Positions 17,964 to 26,405 of a stretch of DNA of 45,241 nt are shown one piece after another; positions within the stretch are counted from its first letter, which is position 1; every line of letters begins with the position of its first letter. Origin of the DNA: Oligoflexia bacterium (GTDB taxonomy: Bacteria > Bdellovibrionota > UBA1018); the NCBI GenBank assembly GCA_903881565.1, contig CAIRTR010000178.1, positions 1-45,241 on the forward strand, in the 5' to 3' direction. The position numbers and the translations under genes are program-made. The notes under the pieces were generated by a model, which was given only the letters and a program-made list of their open reading frames with translations, was not told the origin of the DNA and did no database searches.

Positions 17964-19568
17964 ATGGCTGAAGTTCCCAAAAAAGAATTTGTCACTCGAT
18001 CAGGTATTCCGGTTAAGCCCGTTTACCGCGAGACCGATGCACCGGGCGTGAATGCCCAAAGCTTGGGTGAACCGGGCCAGGCGCCCTTTACTCGCGGCGT
18101 TCAAAAGGACATGTATCGCGGGCGTCTTTGGACCATGCGCCAATACGCAGGTTTTGCGACCGCCGAAGAATCCAATAAGCGTTATCACTATCTTTTGTCT
18201 CAAGGTACGATGGGGCTTTCGGTTGCTTTTGATTTACCGACTCAATTGGGACTTGATCCCGATCATCCGCGCGCAAAGGGTGAAGTGGGTAAAGTAGGCG
18301 TATCCGTTTCTACGCTTGATGATATGCGCACTCTTTTTCGGGGGATTGATCTGGCCAAAGTCTCGACTTCGATGACGATCAATGCGACGGCCGGTGTCTT
18401 GCTTGGGTTTTATGTGGCTGTTGCTGAAGAAAATGGGGCAAAGATCAGTGAATTGCGCGGCACCGTTCAAAACGACGTGCTCAAAGAATATGTGGCGCGC
18501 GGAAACTATATTTATCCGCCTGAAGGCGCGATTCGGCTGACGACCGATATGTTTGCTTGGTGCACGCAGCATGTTCCTAAATGGAATCCCATCAGCATCT
18601 CGGGTTACCATATTCGTGAAGCGGGTTCGACAGCCGTTCAGGAACTTGCTTTTACGTTTGCCAACGCGATTGCTTACACGGAGGCCACGGTAAAACGTGG
18701 CTTGGGGGTGGATGAGTTTGCGGGGCAGTTGTCATTCTTCTTCAATGTTCATAATGATTTTTTTGAAGAGGTCGCAAAATTCAGAGCGGCAAGGCGTTTG
18801 TGGACGCGTATCATGAAGGATCGTTTCGGGGCTAAAGATCCCCGGAGCTGCATGCTGCGTTTTCACACGCAAACTGCCGGATCCACCCTGACTGCGCAGC
18901 AACCCCAAAACAATGTCGTACGTGTAACCCTGCAGGCGTTGGCTGCGGTTTTGGGGGGGACGCAATCCCTGCATACGAATTCGATGGACGAGGCGCTGGC
19001 TCTACCGACTGAAGAGACTGCTCGCCTGGCGCTTCGCACGCAACAATTGATTGCGTCTGAGTCGAACGTCACACAAGCCGTGGATCCGCTCGGAGGGAGT
19101 TGGTTTGTTGAGAATTTGACGACAGAACTTGAGGCCCGAGCTTGGGCGATGATTGAGGAGATTGATCGTCGGGGTGGGGTCGTGAAGTGCATTGAGACGG
19201 GATACATTCAAAATGAAATCGCCTCCTCCGCCTATGCCGATCAGAGACGAATTGATCACGGAGAAGTTAAGGTGGTGGGTGTGAATTGTTTTCAGGATGA
19301 TGCGCAGACGGTTTCGAGCAGTATGAAACTTTTGAAAATCGCGCCCGAAGTTGAGCGCGCTGCGGTGGAGAAAACCAGGGCCTATCGCACCAAGCGGTCT
19401 GATTCAACGTTCAAGGCGTCTCTTTTGGCTCTTGAAGAGGGTGCTCGAGGCGATCTGAATTTGCAGCAGCTGATTTTGGCCTCTGTCAAAGCCGGTGGAA
19501 CTTTGGGTGAGATTTCAGACGTGTTGCGCGGCGTGTTTGGCGAGTATCGGGAGTACGCAGGATTCTAG
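17964..19568 (+). CDS. mcmA: Methylmalonyl-CoA mutase large (catalytic) subunit
   Basis: This adenosylcobalamin enzyme interconverts methylmalonyl-CoA and succinyl-CoA and completes the propionate route started by the upstream carboxylase. The 534 residues hold the substrate TIM barrel only; no cobalamin-binding DxHxxG is present, so a separate small subunit must lie elsewhere. '[14 protein letters not shown]' keeps the Tyr, and '[13 protein letters not shown]' keeps the Arg, that distinguish methylmalonyl-CoA mutases from isobutyryl-CoA mutases (Phe/Gln there). '[12 protein letters not shown]' and '[15 protein letters not shown]' are further family blocks. Start ATG with AAGGAG at 8 nt, 11 nt after the BCCP stop. 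A short GC hairpin at 19593-19606 follows the gene but lacks a T-run. Confidence 0.93.
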   Translation: MAEVPKKEFVTRSGIPVKPVYRETDAPGVNAQSLGEPGQAPFTRGVQKDMYRGRLWTMRQYAGFATAEESNKRYHYLLSQGTMGLSVAFDLPTQLGLDPDHPRAKGEVGKVGVSVSTLDDMRTLFRGIDLAKVSTSMTINATAGVLLGFYVAVAEENGAKISELRGTVQNDVLKEYVARGNYIYPPEGAIRLTTDMFAWCTQHVPKWNPISISGYHIREAGSTAVQELAFTFANAIAYTEATVKRGLGVDEFAGQLSFFFNVHNDFFEEVAKFRAARRLWTRIMKDRFGAKDPRSCMLRFHTQTAGSTLTAQQPQNNVVRVTLQALAAVLGGTQSLHTNSMDEALALPTEETARLALRTQQLIASESNVTQAVDPLGGSWFVENLTTELEARAWAMIEEIDRRGGVVKCIETGYIQNEIASSAYADQRRIDHGEVKVVGVNCFQDDAQTVSSSMKLLKIAPEVERAAVEKTRAYRTKRSDSTFKASLLALEEGARGDLNLQQLILASVKAGGTLGEISDVLRGVFGEYREYAGF

Positions 19569-19654
19569 CCTGCGGGGTTTTAGGTCTGCTTCAGCCCTGA
19601 GGGGCTAGTTCAGGTTCCGAAAAATCTAGCCAGACTGAGCTTGGAAAAGGTATA

Positions 19655-20593
19655 ATGCTAGAAATGAATATCTTTCAGCTCATTCAAGCTAATCCGTCCC
19701 TCACCGTACAAATTCAAAAATCTCTTTTGGAGACTTTGAAGACTCATTCCAAGTGCTCTCTTGATTCGAAGCCCGCCAATTTGAAAGAAAACAAAACTAA
19801 ATTCAAAATCTCGATTTTGAGCATGCTTAGTTTGAGCAATAAGTCTGGCGAGAAGGGTGTCTTGGCCCTCGGATTTTCCGACAATTCTTTCATGAAGATT
19901 TATGAAAACACGCTCAATCCAAAGCCCGAAGGGATCGGTCCGGAGAATGTAAATCTTGCCGGCGCTCTCATTAACGTCATTTATAAAGTTATCGCCCCAG
20001 AACTGAGTAAAAAAGGAACGACGTTTGATCCCGCTGTTCCAATTGTCTTGCTTGAAAAAGAGGTCAGCGATTCAGCAAAGGTGGCGGTGGATCGTTCCCT
20101 TGTTTTTCCTTTTAGCTCGGAGCAAGGGGATTTGTATTTTGAGATCCCCGAGATCATGGAAGCACCTGCTGAAAGGCCTCACGATTCGACGGTAAAGCCC
20201 CAGAAGCTTCTCGCGTTTGAAACTCGAATTTTGCTGGTAGATGACTCGGGTACTACCCGAAAAATTTCGAAAAAGGCACTTTCCGAATTAGGTTATACCA
20301 ATATCATTGAAGCCAGTGATGGGGCCCTCGCTTGGGAGCTCATCGTCCAGGGCAACCCCCCGGTTGATATTGTCATCTCAGATTGGCACATGCCCAATAT
20401 GACGGGGCTTGAATTATTGACGAAAATTCGCAGGACGCCGGAAACGAAAACTCTTCCGGTCATCATGGTCACCGCCGAACGCAATAAGGAAGAAGTCATG
20501 AAGATCATTAGTCTTGGCGCCCAAGGCTATTTGGCGAAGCCCTTTGATCAATCGGCACTTCAGAAACTTGTTGATAAGATCGTAAACAAGTAA
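19655..20593 (+). CDS. CheX-like domain fused to response-regulator receiver domain
   Basis: This 312-residue protein has residues 1-165 resembling the CheX phosphatase fold ('KGVLALGFSDNSFMKIYE', 'NVNLAGALINVIYKVI', 'PAVPIVL'). Residues about 190-312 are a receiver domain: 'LLVDDSGTTRK' acidic pair, phosphoacceptor Asp in 'IVISDWHMPNMTG', 'VIMVTAE' and 'YLAKPFD'. The CheX active-site motif ExxN reads A-L-I-N, so the Glu appears lost. This suggests binding rather than phosphatase activity. No chemotaxis genes are adjacent. ATG preceded by GGAAAAGG. An ATG at 19664 is an alternative, since TATAAT overlaps the first start. Confidence 0.82.
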   Translation: MLEMNIFQLIQANPSLTVQIQKSLLETLKTHSKCSLDSKPANLKENKTKFKISILSMLSLSNKSGEKGVLALGFSDNSFMKIYENTLNPKPEGIGPENVNLAGALINVIYKVIAPELSKKGTTFDPAVPIVLLEKEVSDSAKVAVDRSLVFPFSSEQGDLYFEIPEIMEAPAERPHDSTVKPQKLLAFETRILLVDDSGTTRKISKKALSELGYTNIIEASDGALAWELIVQGNPPVDIVISDWHMPNMTGLELLTKIRRTPETKTLPVIMVTAERNKEEVMKIISLGAQGYLAKPFDQSALQKLVDKIVNK

Positions 20594-20608
20594 AACTGGT
20601 TTTGGCCT

Positions 20609-21271
20609 TTAGCGCTTTTGCAGAAGCTCCGCCATGTCTTCGGGTAACTCCGCTTTGAATTTTAGGAGTTCTTCACTCATCGGGTGAGGAAACTCGAGTT
20701 CATAAGAGTGTAGCGCCGTCCGGGGAAAATCTGCCGTACTTTTGTATTTGCGATCCCCTACAATCGGGTGGCCCTCAAACGCGCTTTGGGCGCGAATTTG
20801 GTGCGAGCGACCGGTTTCGAGTTGGAACTTTGCGAGCGTGATTGGCTTGCCACTGATCTGAGAATATTTTTCGGGGATAGCGTTTAGGACGGCTAGTTTT
20901 CCTAGATTATGGTTCTTGTGAAACACCCGCACCTGGTTCATGTGTTCGTCTTTGAGTAACTTGTGCTCCCAGCGTACGGGTCCCTCTAATCGCCCTTCGA
21001 TCCAGCCCAAGTAGCGGCGGATCACAAGTCCTTCTTGAAGGGCGGATGAAAGGCGATTGGCGGCTTTGGATCTTTTAGCAACGAGCATGAGGCCTGAGGT
21101 GTTGCGATCGAGACGGTGAATGAGGCCGACGTAATTGCGCCCAAAATGAACTCGGAGCAAATCAACAAGATTTTCGTCGCCGCTCGCTTCGCCCTGACTT
21201 AAGAGGCCTGCCGGTTTGTTCACTACCACAAGGTGAGTGTCTTCAAATAGAATTTGGAACAGGATTTTCAT
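20609..21271 (-). CDS. RluA-family pseudouridine synthase
   Basis: This isomerises uridine to pseudouridine in rRNA or tRNA. The 220-residue protein has 'VVVNKPAGLLSQ', the catalytic 'GLIHRLDRNTSGLML' (Asp in HRLD) and 'FQLETGRSHQIRAQ'. It lacks an N-terminal S4 domain, as in the short RluA/RluC-like subgroup. Its ATG overlaps the stop of the upstream metalloprotease gene as TAATG, so the two are co-transcribed. The target nucleoside cannot be read from the sequence. Confidence 0.93.
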   Translation of the reverse strand: MKILFQILFEDTHLVVVNKPAGLLSQGEASGDENLVDLLRVHFGRNYVGLIHRLDRNTSGLMLVAKRSKAANRLSSALQEGLVIRRYLGWIEGRLEGPVRWEHKLLKDEHMNQVRVFHKNHNLGKLAVLNAIPEKYSQISGKPITLAKFQLETGRSHQIRAQSAFEGHPIVGDRKYKSTADFPRTALHSYELEFPHPMSEELLKFKAELPEDMAELLQKR

Positions 21272-22101
21272 TAGTTTCCAGAAGGTGTGGGTTGATACAG
21301 ACAGTTTGCCCGGCCTTGATCATTTTCGGTGAGCTGGCGTTTTTGCTCGCCCAGCCCACTGGAGTCAAAGCCGAACACGGGAAACATGACCGCTGAATAG
21401 TAGGCAGGATTAAGGGTAGGACTGGTGCAGTTAGGAAATCCTGCTTTATCCTTCGTTTCACAACTATGATTGAGTCCCACCAGGTGCCCTAATTCATGAA
21501 GGATAATGGTGCGAAGATCGGGCACCTTTTTTCCGGCTGTAAAGAAGTTTTGATAGTTAACCTCCATGATGGCCATGTACATCGTGGGCAGTGGTTTTGC
21601 AGGTAATGGGCAAAAGCTGGTGAGCGCGATCGCATCTTGTAGATTGGTGTAGGGCCAGCGTGGGACTGCGTAGATCACCACTTGACCTGAGAATTGATTG
21701 CCCTGAACGATGCCTTGGGCGCAAAGCGTGGTGGGTTTTGTGGCGGATGACATTCGTGGATTGCTCGGATCACCCCCATAGTCAATGAGTGGCATATTCA
21801 TGCTTGATTGCGCAAAAGTATTCCAGGAGTCGGCGGCTGCCACCATATCAGCAAGTTCACTTGCTGTGAAGCCTGGGCTCTGGCTAAAGGCAATGGGGAT
21901 GGGTGTGAGTTTCCATCGAGCAGAGAGGGTGGAGGCTTGATCGGGCTGGATTTGGCATTCTTTGACGACGGGTGCTGCCTTGGCATTCGGCGTCGCTGGC
22001 GCGCACGAGAAGCCCCCTGCACCCGCTGCACTCAGAGCGAGTACGAGAGCCGCACGTGCTGTCCGTCGCTTTGATGTGTTGAAACTCCCCTTGTTCCCCA
22101 T
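21271..22101 (-). CDS. Exported matrixin-like zinc metalloprotease
   Basis: This 276-residue protein has a twin-basic, hydrophobic N-terminus. A cysteine in 'GGFSCAP' might be a lipid site, though the lipobox is atypical. The zinc motif is 'ILHELGHLVGLNHSC', a classical HExxHxxGxxH with three His ligands near residue 201. The Met-turn is 'YYSAVMFP', and the usual tail is 'LTENDQGRANCLY'. It differs from the two HExxHxxGxxD/E proteases in the window. It is translationally coupled to the pseudouridine synthase, which looks incidental. Confidence 0.87.
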   Translation of the reverse strand: MGNKGSFNTSKRRTARAALVLALSAAGAGGFSCAPATPNAKAAPVVKECQIQPDQASTLSARWKLTPIPIAFSQSPGFTASELADMVAAADSWNTFAQSSMNMPLIDYGGDPSNPRMSSATKPTTLCAQGIVQGNQFSGQVVIYAVPRWPYTNLQDAIALTSFCPLPAKPLPTMYMAIMEVNYQNFFTAGKKVPDLRTIILHELGHLVGLNHSCETKDKAGFPNCTSPTLNPAYYSAVMFPVFGFDSSGLGEQKRQLTENDQGRANCLYQPTPSGN

Positions 22102-22173
22102 ACTTCCTATCTCTTCGGAATAGCTTCAGTTTTTCTTGATACCCCAATACCCAACAGTATTAGTCTACTATAG

Positions 22174-23043
22174 ATGAACCGCAAATGGCAAGAGTTTGAT
22201 AACTTCCCTGTGAAATTGTATGCTTATGCTAACGGGGTCCCTGGAATGACACAGCGAAATGACAAGACCGAGTTCAGAACTGTTCTCATAACCGGCGGCG
22301 GTAGTGGGATTGGCTTGGAAACGGCCCGCATGTTATTGGAGCCTTCGCTGAAGATTCGCGTCGTGCTGCTCGGTCGTGATCGCAATCGGCTGGAGGCGGC
22401 TTCAGAATTTCTTCTTAAAGCAACGGGGGCCTCCGAGCACCAAGTTGCGGTGCAGGTTTGCGATTTGCGAAACGCGGATCAAATTGCGAAGACCCTGGAG
22501 CGTATTCTTTCAGGCTGCAAAAATATTTACGGGCTCGTCAATAATGCGGGCATTTATCCTTTTGGTGGACTCTCTGATACCACCGAGAGCATTTGGGATG
22601 AGGCGATGGATGTAAATCTCAAGGCGCCTTTTTTGCTCATTCAATCGGTGGCTCCTTGCATGGCTAAGAATGAAAACGGCGGACGCATCATCAATGTTTC
22701 TTCAACGGCCGGGATTTTGCCCAATCAGTCGGCGCTGGCTTATTCGGTTTCCAAAGGGGCGATCGTTCATCTCACGAAGGCGCTCGCCAAGGAGTTGGGC
22801 AAAGATAAAATCACCGTCAATTGCGTTTGTCCTGGGATTGTTCGCTCTCCTCTTCACGAGACTTATCACGCAAGCGATATTGAACTCGAAGAGTTCTATG
22901 TAAAGCGCGGCGCAGTTTTGCCCTTGGGGCGTGTCGGGGAATCTCGGGACGTCGCCGGCGCGATTCGCTACTTTTTAAGCGACGACGCTTCTTGGGTCAC
23001 GGGCGAGATTTTCGTCGTGGATGGCGGCCGATTGGTTTCATAA
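22174..23043 (+). CDS. Short-chain dehydrogenase/reductase (SDR)
   Basis: This is an NAD(P)-dependent oxidoreductase of the classical SDR type. It has 'TGGGSGIGLETAR' cofactor loop, 'NNAG', Ser in 'IINVSSTAG', 'YSVSKGAIVHL' (YxxxK), 'PGIVRSPLHETY', and the C-terminal 'WVTGEIFVVDGGRLVS'. The substrate is unknown. The annotated start gives 289 aa; an ATG at 22246, just before the Rossmann strand, would give 265 aa, closer to the usual 250. The gene ends where the comEC-side direct repeat begins. Confidence 0.9.
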   Translation: MNRKWQEFDNFPVKLYAYANGVPGMTQRNDKTEFRTVLITGGGSGIGLETARMLLEPSLKIRVVLLGRDRNRLEAASEFLLKATGASEHQVAVQVCDLRNADQIAKTLERILSGCKNIYGLVNNAGIYPFGGLSDTTESIWDEAMDVNLKAPFLLIQSVAPCMAKNENGGRIINVSSTAGILPNQSALAYSVSKGAIVHLTKALAKELGKDKITVNCVCPGIVRSPLHETYHASDIELEEFYVKRGAVLPLGRVGESRDVAGAIRYFLSDDASWVTGEIFVVDGGRLVS

Positions 23044-23058
23044 GTGGAATCCTGATAT

Positions 23059-23083
23059 GTTTCATGGCGAATCACGCCTTGTT
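23059..23083. repeat. Left 25-bp direct repeat flanking the TA cassette
   Basis: This copy matches 23752-23776 at 22 of 25 bases, with ATCACGCCTTGTT identical in both. Read on the minus strand in the comEC frame it continues as G-V-I-R-H-E-T. That resembles the usual ComEC C-terminus better than the present tail does. Confidence 0.8.
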
Positions 23084-23107
23084 ATTTTGGTCTAGTTGGT
23101 CTAGTAT
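23079..23107 (+). promoter_or_regulatory. TA module promoter with tandem 9-bp operator-like repeat
   Basis: TTGTTA (23079-23084) and TAGTAT (23102-23107) are 17 bp apart. Between and into the -10 lies TTGGTCTAG repeated twice (23087-23095, 23096-23104), a likely site for antitoxin autoregulation. The predicted start of transcription falls at or beside the antitoxin ATG (23115), which would make the mRNA leaderless. Confidence 0.5.
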
Positions 23108-23114
23108 AGAAGGT

Positions 23115-23348
23115 ATGGCAAAGAAGTCTTACAATATGTACGAAGCTAAGACGAAGCTCTCGGAAATCGTTGATGCGGTTTTGCACGGAAAAGAGATCAC
23201 TCTCATGAACAGAGGGAAGCCGGTCGCGAAGGTGGTTCCTATTAAAGAAGAAGTAAAGGAACGAAAATTTGGAGCATTCGAGGGGCGCATTGTATTTAAA
23301 AAGAACTGGGACGCGCCTATTGATGACTTCAAGGAATACCTTAAATGA
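23115..23348 (+). CDS. Antitoxin, Phd/YefM family
   Basis: This is a 77-residue antitoxin. It opens 'MAKKSYNMYEAKTKLSEIV', the DNA-binding Phd/YefM fold, and continues 'GKEITLMNRGKPVAKVVPI'. The tail from residue 50 is the toxin-neutralising part. The reading frame is open further upstream (to 22992), but that part is the end of the SDR gene in another frame, so the ATG at 23115 is the real start. It overlaps the toxin gene as ATGA. It should bind VapC and the repeat upstream. Confidence 0.92.
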   Translation: MAKKSYNMYEAKTKLSEIVDAVLHGKEITLMNRGKPVAKVVPIKEEVKERKFGAFEGRIVFKKNWDAPIDDFKEYLK

Positions 23349-23734
23349 AACTTCTCCTAGATACTCACACTTTTCTGTGGCAGCTCTACGATCGTTCTTC
23401 AGTTTCCAAACAAGCTCTAAATGCTTTATCAAATCCCAAACACTCTCTTTTTGTAAGCACTGCATCTCTTTGGGAAATTGGGATCTTAATAAGTCTAAAG
23501 AGAATTAAAACGCTCGACACCGTTGCTCGCATGTTGGAGCAGTCGGAGCTTGACTGTGGAATTGAGCTTTTACCTATTAGCGTTGCTCATATTGAAGCGG
23601 TGGCCGGTCTTCCCCTTCACCATCGAGATCCTTTTGATAGACTCCTGATCGCTCAAGCCCAGTGCGATAATTTAACCGTGATTGGGGCAGATAGGGCGTT
23701 TGACCTTTATGGGCTGGAGAGAATCTGGGATTAA
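23345..23734 (+). CDS. vapC: PIN-domain toxin, VapC family
   Basis: This 129-residue RNase toxin carries the four acidic PIN residues: Asp in 'LLLDTHTFLW', Glu in 'SLWEIGI', Asp in 'HHRDPFDRLLIAQA', and Asp in 'IGADRAFD'. It belongs to the subgroup paired with Phd-type antitoxins. Its last 158 bp (23577-23734) are also read on the opposite strand as the C-terminus of comEC. The catalytic residues are intact, so it is probably active. Confidence 0.93.
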   Translation: MKLLLDTHTFLWQLYDRSSVSKQALNALSNPKHSLFVSTASLWEIGILISLKRIKTLDTVARMLEQSELDCGIELLPISVAHIEAVAGLPLHHRDPFDRLLIAQAQCDNLTVIGADRAFDLYGLERIWD

Positions 23735-25904
23735 ACTCCTTAGCTGGATGAGTTTTATGGTGGATCACGCCTTGTTGGTCGGTTCTGAAGACCGGGATCG
23801 CCAGTTCTGAGAATCGCTCGAGCGTTTGCGCATTGGGATGCCCGTAGCGGTTTCCCACTCCTGCGGAAACCCATACTTCAGAAGGCTTCAGCCTGCGCAG
23901 GAGTGCTTCGGAGTTCGAGGTTTTTGATCCGTGGTGGCCGGCCTTGAAAAGTTCGACGGCTCCCCATTTTTCAATATTCTCAGCAAGCCAAGCAGAGTTC
24001 AGGAGTTGAAGCTCTTGGGATTTTTCGGCATCCCCTAAGCTGAGATACCCTCCCCCGTTTTGCAGTGGAACGAAAAGAGCGCCCATAATGGCATTGCCAT
24101 TCTTTTTGGACTTCTTTTCCGTAAGGACAGTTGTGGGCAGCGGCACGCACCCTGCGCTCCAGTCGCGGAGTGGTACTCCTACATCTTGAAGCGCATTTTT
24201 TAGCGAGTTTGCTTTTGGAGTTTCTAAAATCGTTTGCGTGGTTTCCACGCAACGAATGGGAACCAAGCGCGCAAGCCGACTGACGCCCCCCGAATGGTCT
24301 TCATCCAGATGGGTGAGGGCGATCCACGAAAGTTCCGTGATGCCACGTGAACTTAGCAGATCAATCCACGCCGAATCTGAGAGCGTGTGGCTTGAACCGG
24401 TATCGATGAGCCCCGCCTGGCCCTTCTCATTCATGACAAGCGTCGAATCTCCCTGGCCCACATCGAGTTGTTCAACTGTGGCCGCCTGCCAACGCACCGT
24501 AGGAGGATTAGCGTTGAGCAGCACTTGGGCTTCTCGCGCGCAAAGGGCAAGGACGCTCAAGATGCCGAGCGTGTAAAACGAGTTTTGTAAACGCTTCTCA
24601 AAGGAGGTCATGAGGGTTGCAACAAAAATTCCTCCGCCCAATGCAGGCAGGGAAACAACCCAAACGCTGGGAATTGCGAGCGCGGCGTCGGCCATGAGTT
24701 GGGTTGCCTGATTCCCAAAAGTCGCGATGAGCTTAAGCGGGGTGGCAAATGCTGAAAACCCCAGAGCAAGCGGATAAAGGATCGAGGCGTAGAGGGGGAG
24801 TGTGATGACACTCAGGACCGGCGTGGCCAGCGCAAAACGATGGGTGACAAAAGCTTCAAAAACTGCCGAAAAAGCCCAAGAAGCGATCGCTAATCGTAAA
24901 TGCTGATGAAGGTGGTGCTTAAGGCGTGCGAAGAAGGAGGATTCGCCGTTATTTTCTTCGTCGCCGAGCGAGAGCAGTCCGCCGCCCACGGCCAGAGCGT
25001 AGATCCACCGTCCCGGTGCCCAGGCGTGGGGATTTCCGCTCAACGAGAGCGCGAGTGCGACGCCTAGATCCGCGGATAGCGCGATGAAAAGCGGCGCGCC
25101 GATTCGCCATTTGATGCCTAGTGCTTTGGCGAGGCTTCGGAGTCCTACGACAATGAGAGGGCGGAGCATTCCAGGGCGTGCGCCACTCAAGAGCCAGGCA
25201 AAGAGGGATGTCACTAGGACAAGTCCACGCGTGACCATTAATCCTCGGCGTGCAGAAAATCCCAGGCTGAAAAGAGCGTTTCGGCCAAAGAAGTGAATCC
25301 AGGAACTGAGGACGTAGAGGTGGATTCCGGTAGCGGTGAGGAGATGGATGAAACCTAAGATCATGAGCAGCGAAGCAGGGGAGTCCGGAGTGCTTTGTCC
25401 GATCATGAGTTTTCGAAACACCCCCAAGGTGTCGGCTTCAGTGCCGCCAAGAATATCCGAAATCCGCTCTCGAATTCGTTCGATGCCAATCGCGAGCCTC
25501 CAGGCCAGTGGGCGAAGAATCCCTCGCGTTGCTATGGGAGCTGAGGGATATTTTTCTGCTTGAACCATGAATCGGGTGGAGAGGGTCTTGTGTGGGGGGG
25601 CCTCTGAAAAAAGGGGGGCAGGAGGGTTAAGCAAGGGAGAGGATATTTTGGTGTGGCCCAAGAGCAAGTGTTCGCACGGGTCAAATGGGTTTTGGGACGA
25701 CTCTGCTAACCAGCGTTTCCAAAGTGCTTGTGGAATACAAATTTGGGCCCCTTGCGGCGTGCCCCACTGAATCCAACAGTTCGTTCGCCCTGTTCGGGTG
25801 GCGAGTTGGGGATTTATATCAAATAAACCAGGGTTTAGATTGGCGAGCGCAAGGCTTGAAAAAAGGCCGAACAAGAGCGTGCAAGTGATCCCAAAGTGTT
25901 GCAA
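23577..25904 (-). CDS. comEC: ComEC/Rec2-family DNA uptake channel, C-terminus displaced by TA insertion
   Basis: This inner-membrane protein imports single-stranded DNA in natural transformation. It has an N-terminal membrane segment, the Competence membrane domain ('LTATGIHLYVLSSW', 'LLSGARPGMLRPLIV'), and a C-terminal metallo-beta-lactamase domain near residue 531 ('LTHLDEDHSGG', 'FKAGHHGSKTS', 'VGNRYGHPN'). The TTG at 25904 (775 aa) is the most plausible start; the frame is open to 26381, but upstream residues are antisense to the J-domain gene. After 'TDQQGVIHHK' about 55 residues are antisense to vapC. That tail looks acquired. The N-terminal OB-like domain is short. Confidence 0.85.
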   Translation of the reverse strand: MQHFGITCTLLFGLFSSLALANLNPGLFDINPQLATRTGRTNCWIQWGTPQGAQICIPQALWKRWLAESSQNPFDPCEHLLLGHTKISSPLLNPPAPLFSEAPPHKTLSTRFMVQAEKYPSAPIATRGILRPLAWRLAIGIERIRERISDILGGTEADTLGVFRKLMIGQSTPDSPASLLMILGFIHLLTATGIHLYVLSSWIHFFGRNALFSLGFSARRGLMVTRGLVLVTSLFAWLLSGARPGMLRPLIVVGLRSLAKALGIKWRIGAPLFIALSADLGVALALSLSGNPHAWAPGRWIYALAVGGGLLSLGDEENNGESSFFARLKHHLHQHLRLAIASWAFSAVFEAFVTHRFALATPVLSVITLPLYASILYPLALGFSAFATPLKLIATFGNQATQLMADAALAIPSVWVVSLPALGGGIFVATLMTSFEKRLQNSFYTLGILSVLALCAREAQVLLNANPPTVRWQAATVEQLDVGQGDSTLVMNEKGQAGLIDTGSSHTLSDSAWIDLLSSRGITELSWIALTHLDEDHSGGVSRLARLVPIRCVETTQTILETPKANSLKNALQDVGVPLRDWSAGCVPLPTTVLTEKKSKKNGNAIMGALFVPLQNGGGYLSLGDAEKSQELQLLNSAWLAENIEKWGAVELFKAGHHGSKTSNSEALLRRLKPSEVWVSAGVGNRYGHPNAQTLERFSELAIPVFRTDQQGVIHHKTHPAKEFNPRFSPAHKGQTPYLPQSRLNYRTGLERSGVYQKDLDGEGEDRPPLQYEQR
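23752..23776. repeat. Right 25-bp direct repeat flanking the TA cassette
   Basis: This is the partner of 23059-23083, 693 bp away, and lies inside comEC where it encodes D-Q-Q-G-V-I-H-H. The two copies bracket the antitoxin and toxin genes with their promoter. Confidence 0.8.
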
Positions 25905-26405
25905 AATAAAGGAGTGACTCGAGACAAGTTCTATTTGATTCAAATTGGGATTGGCGTTGGCTTTCTCGTGCTTTTTTTGTTCCTGCGGGGGCGAAGGCCT
26001 GAGTCTCAGTTTCGAGTGAGGGAAGCGGACAAGAAACCGGAAAAGAAGGTGCCCCAAAAAAACTCGCAAGAGGCACAAGCCACGGTCAAGCGCGAGTCTT
26101 TGGCCCATGCACGAATAAAGAAGCCTGAGCCCAAACCTGCCCCGTTGCGGCTGACGGGTTTTAAGATTGATGGTCTCCCTCATGAGATTTTGGGGGTATC
26201 CCCGAATGCGTCTCAAGCCGAAATTCAAAAAGCCTATCGCGATCTCATGAAGCGCTATCATCCGGATGTGGTTGATCGTCCGGGGTCCCGTCCGTGGAAA
26301 GACGCGCAACAGATTGCCGAAGCCGTAAATCGGGCAAAAGAGCAGATGCTCGAGAAAATCGCAAAAGAAGAGCATCAGCAAAAACCCAAGCGCTCGGGTC
26401 GATAA
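25896..26405 (+). CDS. Membrane-anchored J-domain protein
   Basis: This protein of up to 169 residues has one N-terminal membrane segment ('IGIGVGFLVLFLFLRG'), a charged linker, and a C-terminal J domain: 'HEILGVSPNASQAEIQKAY' and 'RYHPDVVD', in which HPD is the DnaK-stimulating tripeptide. It should recruit DnaK/Hsp70 to the membrane. It lies head-to-head with comEC with almost no spacer. The start is uncertain: GTG 25896 (used here), TTG 25899 or GTG 25914. Its 3' end overlaps comM by 31 bp on opposite strands. Position between two competence genes hints at a transformation role, unproven. Confidence 0.82.
   Translation: MLQNKGVTRDKFYLIQIGIGVGFLVLFLFLRGRRPESQFRVREADKKPEKKVPQKNSQEAQATVKRESLAHARIKKPEPKPAPLRLTGFKIDGLPHEILGVSPNASQAEIQKAYRDLMKRYHPDVVDRPGSRPWKDAQQIAEAVNRAKEQMLEKIAKEEHQQKPKRSGR

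Noticed and set aside
19593-19606. AGCCC/GGGCT hairpin after the mutase gene as intrinsic terminator
   Set aside because: Stem of only 5 bp and no following T-run.
22992-23114. 41-residue N-terminal extension of the Phd antitoxin
   Set aside because: It overlaps the SDR 3' end in another frame; the antitoxin fold starts at 23115 next to the operator-like repeats.
25905-26381. 159-residue N-terminal extension of ComEC in the open minus-strand frame
   Set aside because: It is antisense to the J-domain gene, has basic low-complexity composition and no ComEC features; the membrane domain starts at 25904.
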